Shown here one piece after another: positions 58,774-64,000 of a stretch of DNA of 64,000 bases. A program made the position numbers and the translations under genes. The notes below the pieces were generated by a model. That model was not told the origin of the DNA, did not search any database, and saw only the letters and a list, made by a program, of their open reading frames with translations. The DNA is from Anaeromyces robustus (Eukaryota > Neocallimastigomycota > Neocallimastigomycetes > Neocallimastigales > Neocallimastigaceae), in NCBI GenBank assembly GCA_002104895.1, contig MCFG01000004.1:75001-139000 (forward strand). Direction: 5' to 3'. Numbering within the stretch: the first letter of the stretch is position 1; the number at the start of each line of letters is the position of its first letter.

Positions 58774-58819
<46 letters not shown>

Positions 58820-60568
58820 TAGAATTTTTTAGATTTATAAATTATTTTTTTAAAAAAAAAGAAAAAAAAAAGTACCCTTTGTAATTGACTTAAGTCTTGA
58901 ATATTAATTAATTTTTCAACAATTCTTTTATTATTCTTTTAAATAATAACAATTTTTAATATATATAACATTTTAATTAATAATTTTTTTTATATTTATT
59001 AATACAATTTAATATTATTAATATAATTATATACTTCTTTTATTGTTTCTACTGATTGATATTCTTGAAGTTGTCCTTTTAATATTAATATGATCATTTA
59101 TAATAAATGGTAATTAATATATAATATACTAATATGATTTATTATTATTAATTTTTATAATTATATATATACCTATTTGAGATTCTATTTGTTTCATCAT
59201 TTCGTTTCTAATAATAAATTCTCTCTATATATTATGATAAATATTATGATAAATATTATTATTAATTATATTTTATTCCATAACTTTTATATTTTATATT
59301 TATAGTTTTTTTTTTTTTTTTTTTTTTTTTATTAATATTTACTTGTTGACGATAAACTTCAGATTCTACTAATAATTTTTTTAACTTATTTATATGATCT
59401 TCAAATGAATCAACCAATTGACATACTTCACTTTCAGTTAAAACACTTTCAACTACTTCATCATCATTATTATTTTCATTTATAGTATTATTTATATCTT
59501 TTTTATGAGTCTCTATTTTTATACTACCATCACCTAATAATTTAGAAGTTCTTCCAATAATTTTTTTCATACTGTTTGAAAGAGGTGTTGATATAATAAT
59601 TTGTGAAGTATTTGGAGTTTGAGCTGGAATTTGATTGTAAATTTCCATATCCATTTCATCTTGATCTTGATTTTGAATTTCTATTTGCATTATATCTTGG
59701 TCTTGGTTTTGAATTTCTAATTGAGTTTCATCTTGATTTTGACTTTGATTTTGATTCTGATTTTGATTTTGACTAGAATTCTGGTTTTTATTTTTATTTT
59801 TATTTTTATTTTGATTACGACTATTATTTTGTATAGAATTTTGACTCATATTTATACTCATAGATTTATCCATTTTATTTATTAAATTTTTCTTTTTTGT
59901 TTGAGATTTTGGTATAATAACTCTTGGACGTTTGATAGTTTGTAATCCTGAATCTACTCTGGCTGCTATAGGTGCAACATCTTTAATTGTTGCTGAAAAA
60001 CGTAATACTGTTAATGTTTCATCGTAAAATTCTGGTAGTGGATTAATATTAATAATTGTTGATATATGTCCATTTATTAGTGATGGTCTTAATAATGATG
60101 TTAATTTACTATCATTAAATGGAGGTAATTCATGTTGTACTCCTTTTTGCATATTTCTTAAACTATCAAAAACTCTAGTTAATACCATTAATGACTTATT
60201 AATTGAACCTGCTTCTTTCAATTGTTTTTGTTTACTTTGGGTATGATTGGCTCTTTCTGAACCAGCTAAATCAACAATTGTAAATTTTGAAACACATACA
60301 TTATTATCATTTTCTTTCTGACATAAAAGACGTATAGTAAAAATAGAATGAGATCGACTACTTGATTGGTTTAATCTTTATAAAAAATATGCATATTTGA
60401 AAATTATAAAAAAATTTTATTTTATTATTAGAAATTTAAAAAAAAAAAAAAAAATACAATATAACTTTTAATTTGTAGTACCTTGTTGAAAACTTTCTTC
60501 TATTCAATTTTCCTTGCATTAATATATTATTACAATCCTGATTAAATTAAATATAAATTTTCAAATAT

Positions 60569-60614
<46 letters not shown>

Positions 60615-61223
60615 AAATATGATGAAATAAGTTTTATTTTAAGATTTTTATTATTACCTCATAACTATTAATAGGAATATATTTTAAATCTTTAACAAAA
60701 TTATTTTTATTTTGATCAATTTTTATTGCTAAACATTTTTTATCACTATTATTTAAATCGTATATTTGTTCACTTTTATTTTTTTATCATTTTATTTGTA
60801 TAATATAGAAATATAAATAATAAAAAGAAATAATAATAATAACAATAATAATAATGTTAATAATTGAAAATTAATTTCTATTTAATTAAATTATTGTTCT
60901 TACTTATAAATTTCAAAATAAGATGCCCATAAACCATAACTGTATTTAGTATCTACTTTTATAATGTCTATAATGAAAAGAAATAAAAAAAGATTTACAT
61001 TATATATAATAATAAATAATATATTATTTAATTTTTAATTATTAGTTAAAAATTAATAATAATAAATCAAACAAATCAATTAAATATTTACCATTAACTT
61101 TTATAAATGGATTCGGACTCTCATCTTTTGAAATTAAACCAATTGGTTCTTCATTTTTAGAATTTTCATCTTCCTGAAATTCATCATATCTTATTGGGAT
61201 TAAATTTAACTATTATATGTATA

Positions 61224-61254
<31 letters not shown>

Positions 61255-61438
61255 GATTAATATTTTGTTGATAATTTAAAATAATTAATAATAAAAAACT
61301 ATATGAAAATTTTTATTTATTGTACCTTTTTTACTCCAGATTCCTAAAAAAAAATAAATATAAAAATTATTAAATAATTATTAATATTTCAGACAGTATA
61401 TAGTTATTTTTTAACGTTTTGATATAATGAAAAAGAAA

Positions 61439-61474
<36 letters not shown>

Positions 61475-63048
61475 AAGAGAATTAATTATTGTATATAAAA
61501 TATTTCTTAGCAAACCAGGTGCTTCTTCTTTTCCTTCAACTATCATAATTATTAATAGTTATGAAATAGAATATCATAATATCATATCTATTAATGAAAG
61601 TGGAAATGTTTTTATAATTATTTATTATATTGATTTACCAGTATATGTTTTGCCACTACTTGTAACACCAGTTGCAAATATTAAACAATTGATTTTATCA
61701 ACTAAGAAATTTTTAATCTTAATATAATTTAAATTGAATATATAAAATATGTTATATATTTGATATTAATTTTAACAAAATTAATTTAATAACAATAATA
61801 ATAATAATAAATGATAATAGAATATATGTGTAATAATGAAGTTAATATTAAAATAAGGTTTTAGTTAAAATTATACATTATCATTAAATTTATAATATTT
61901 AAAAAAAAGAAAGAAAAAAAAATTACTATAAATTATTATCAAAAAATTGATGTATAATTTAAATTCTTTTTTTAAAAAAAAAATTGCTTAGCAAAAAATA
62001 ATTAAAAAAAAAAAGATTAATATATATATAAAGCATACCATAGGAAGTGCAATATCGTCATATATTTGTTCTTGAGTAGCATTTTGTGGAAATACTTTAT
62101 GAAATATATATTGTTCAGGCCCTTGTTTTCCATTTTTAAAAGCATTTGAATCCTAAAAATAAAAAAAAAAAAAAAAAAAAAATTAAAAAATTCAATTATT
62201 TAAAATCTATGTATATATAATTATTATTTTTTTTTTTAAGAAAATATAATAAATAAATTATTTAATTTATTATATATATGAAGTAATTATTAACTGTTGG
62301 AGCACGGATTTCAATTTCTTTTTCATTTAATATTTTACAATAAGAATCATCTATATTTTCAATTGGTTTAATTCTTAAGTATGTCTAATTTGTGTTGAAA
62401 AAAAGAGTATTTTTAGTTATAAAATTATCAATCAATAATAGTTTTATTTTATTATACAAATTAAAATTTATTTTCAATTTTTATTGCTTTTCTTGTCTAT
62501 CTTTATATCTTTTTTAATTTTGGTTTCATTTTATATATATCATACTTTGATTAGTTCTTCGGAATTTGAATTTGACGAGGTTTTTTTCTTTGGTGTTCTT
62601 AAAGTATTATAAATGGAATTTTTAAAATTGGATAATGAAAAACGCTTCTGAGATTTTGTTTTTCTTTTTATTTATTAATAAAATAATTTAATTTTTTTTA
62701 AAAAAAGAGATATTTGAATAAAATTATTATAAATTATTTATATATAATTTATTATATTATTAAATACATACCTTTGAGGAGGGGTATTGGAACTATATAA
62801 ATGAAAATTTATATTATTGTTATTAATATATAATTTTTATTATTATTGAAATAATTAAAAAAAATAATGAAAATTCATTATAATTTATAAATATAATTAG
62901 AATAAAAATATAATAAATGAATTCAATAAAAACTTGTTCAGAGAATGGAAATTTGTGAAATTAAAATTTCTAAATTAAATTTCTAAATTTTAAAATTTGA
63001 ATATTAATATTAATATAATTTAATTAGTTTATATTATTACCGAAGCAT
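56907..63048 (-). CDS. Kinesin-6-like motor protein (KIF20/KIF23 group)
   Basis: Twenty-three exons: 63048-63041, 62792-62772, 62663-62546, 62384-62295, 62152-62039, 61717-61639, 61539-61472, 61343-61326, 61173-61092, 60967-60904, 60772-60658, 60537-60482, 60375-59343, 59224-59173, 59075-59035, 58935-58876, 58734-58669, 58565-58524, 58377-58336, 58049-58002, 57889-57806, 57653-57492, 57353-56907, about 969 residues. The motor starts at YLRIKPI. Its P-loop is FATGVTSSGKTYT, followed by the YFEIYNEQIYDL block, switch I LNQSSSRSHSIF, switch II VDLAGSERA, KEAGSINKSLMVLTRVFDSL and YDETLTVLRFSATIKDV. GVTxSGKT, the extra loop and INI...YDETL are typical of kinesin-6, plus-end motors of the anaphase spindle midzone and cytokinesis. 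After the motor comes a Gln/Asn-rich tract (about 59650-59850), then a coiled coil spread over many short exons and a poly-Asn basic tail. The 8-base first exon and the third-exon acceptor (62664) are chosen for frame. Family membership is firm, subfamily less so. Confidence 0.85.
57100..57165 (-). repeat. In-frame poly-Asn codon repeat in the kinesin tail
   Basis: (AAT)n on the minus strand encodes about 22 consecutive Asn residues in the last kinesin exon, followed by LESNSNHEESNKE and a basic KTKRKRKLKKGK segment near the C-terminus. Confidence 0.85.
58276..58331. repeat. (ATT)n array in a kinesin intron
   Basis: About 18 ATT units in the intron between the exons at 58377-58336 and 58049-58002. 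An AAAT array (about 58390-58444) sits in the preceding intron. Confidence 0.9.
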
Positions 63049-64000
63049 TTTTTTTTTTTTTTTTTTTTAATACATATATTTATTTTTTTAATAATAAAGA
63101 AGTATTTTATATATGATTTTATCTTTAATGGAAATAATTATGAAATTTATAGCATTATTTCAATATTAATTTTAATGTTATTAAATAATAAAGTTTAAAA
63201 AAAAAGTTTTTAAGTTACAATATAATTTTTGATAAAAATATATAACTATTTTTTTTATTAATAAAACCAAAAAGTATTATCCATTTAAGGTAAATATGAA
63301 AATTAAAAAAAAAAATATGAGAACAGATAGGGCCAAATTTCAAAAAAGAAAGAAAAAAAAATTAAAAAATTAAAAAAAATTAAAATAATAATTGTAATAA
63401 TTTGTAATAATAATAACTATTTTATTTAAAATAATGTTACAATTATTAATGTAATTAATAATATTTAATAAATAAATTAATAATATATATAAATATAGAT
63501 AATCTTTTTTGAAATAAAGCATTATTTAAATTAAATGAAAATAATGTAATTAAATTTTTATAAATCATAATTTTGATATATAAAAGATATATAATTATTA
63601 GCTTAATAATAATATATTTTTATCAAATACTATATCAAAATGTTAATAATAATATAATATATATATATATATTTATATATAATTTATTTTAAACATTTTT
63701 TTCTATTATCTCTTTTTTTTATTCATAATTAAATTCATTGTAATACTCTAAAATTTTAATAAAATAAATTTTAACATAATTATTATATTATTAGTTTTAT
63801 CAATTAATATCGAACAAGATAATTAAAAATGCATTTAAATGAAATAAGGTATAAATTAAATATTTGCTTATCCAGATATTTAATGAATATCAATGATATG
63901 CTAATAAGTTATTTATTTATTTATTTATTTATTATTTATATTATTAGTATTAGTTAAAATATGACGTAATAATAAATAATAATAGTTTACTGGATCATAA
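63049..64000. other. AT-rich region upstream of the kinesin gene
   Basis: Begins with a T-run directly before the kinesin ATG and continues as TA-rich DNA with a short TTTA run near 63912-63935. No exon or other element supported up to the window edge. Confidence 0.55.

Overview
This is nuclear DNA from an extremely AT-rich eukaryote. Genes are broken by many short GT-AG introns, intergenic DNA is A/T homopolymer and AAAT, AAAAT or TAA arrays, and several proteins carry long Asn-rich tracts. An axonemal dynein heavy chain and a basal-body/flagellar coiled-coil protein show that the organism makes flagella. The fungal style of the other genes, the extreme AT content and an intronless bacterial-looking aldo/keto reductase together point to a zoosporic anaerobic gut fungus (Neocallimastigomycota). 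That placement is an inference, not a search result.

Layout, left to right: a membrane-anchored SH3 receptor-like protein (+, 1404-2857); the dynactin p24 subunit DCTN3 (+, 3433-4513); a very large RasGAP-domain protein with an Asn-rich N-terminal half (-, 5073-12590); the La RNA-binding protein (-, 14080-16330); a SIRT1/Sir2 deacetylase (-, 17003-19909); an aldo/keto reductase (+, 22068-22868); an EEF1AKMT4-type lysine methyltransferase (-, 23467-25112); a membrane-anchored short-chain dehydrogenase (+, 25720-27680); a decayed ankyrin-repeat gene (about 28740-29384); an F-box/LRR protein (+, 30739-32959); the axonemal dynein heavy chain DNAH10 (+, 34306-50647); a BBOF1-like flagellar protein (+, 51651-53483); the meiotic protein MND1 (-, 54183-56017); and a kinesin-6-like motor (-, 56907-63048).

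The exon models were read by hand from GT and AG sites and keep one open frame through every junction (for example 18 exons for the RasGAP gene, 23 for the kinesin and 17 for the dynein). Family calls rest on motifs and remembered family sequences; no database was searched.

Functionally the window is rich in microtubule biology: a dynactin subunit, an axonemal dynein, a basal-body factor and a mitotic-type kinesin. DNAH10 and the BBOF1-like gene lie head-to-tail only 1 kb apart. The most notable observations are a RasGAP domain that has lost both catalytic arginine positions, an intact MND1 in a lineage with no described sexual cycle, an intronless reductase that may have come from rumen bacteria, first exons as short as 3 to 15 bases, and pentamer repeats that run directly into start codons.
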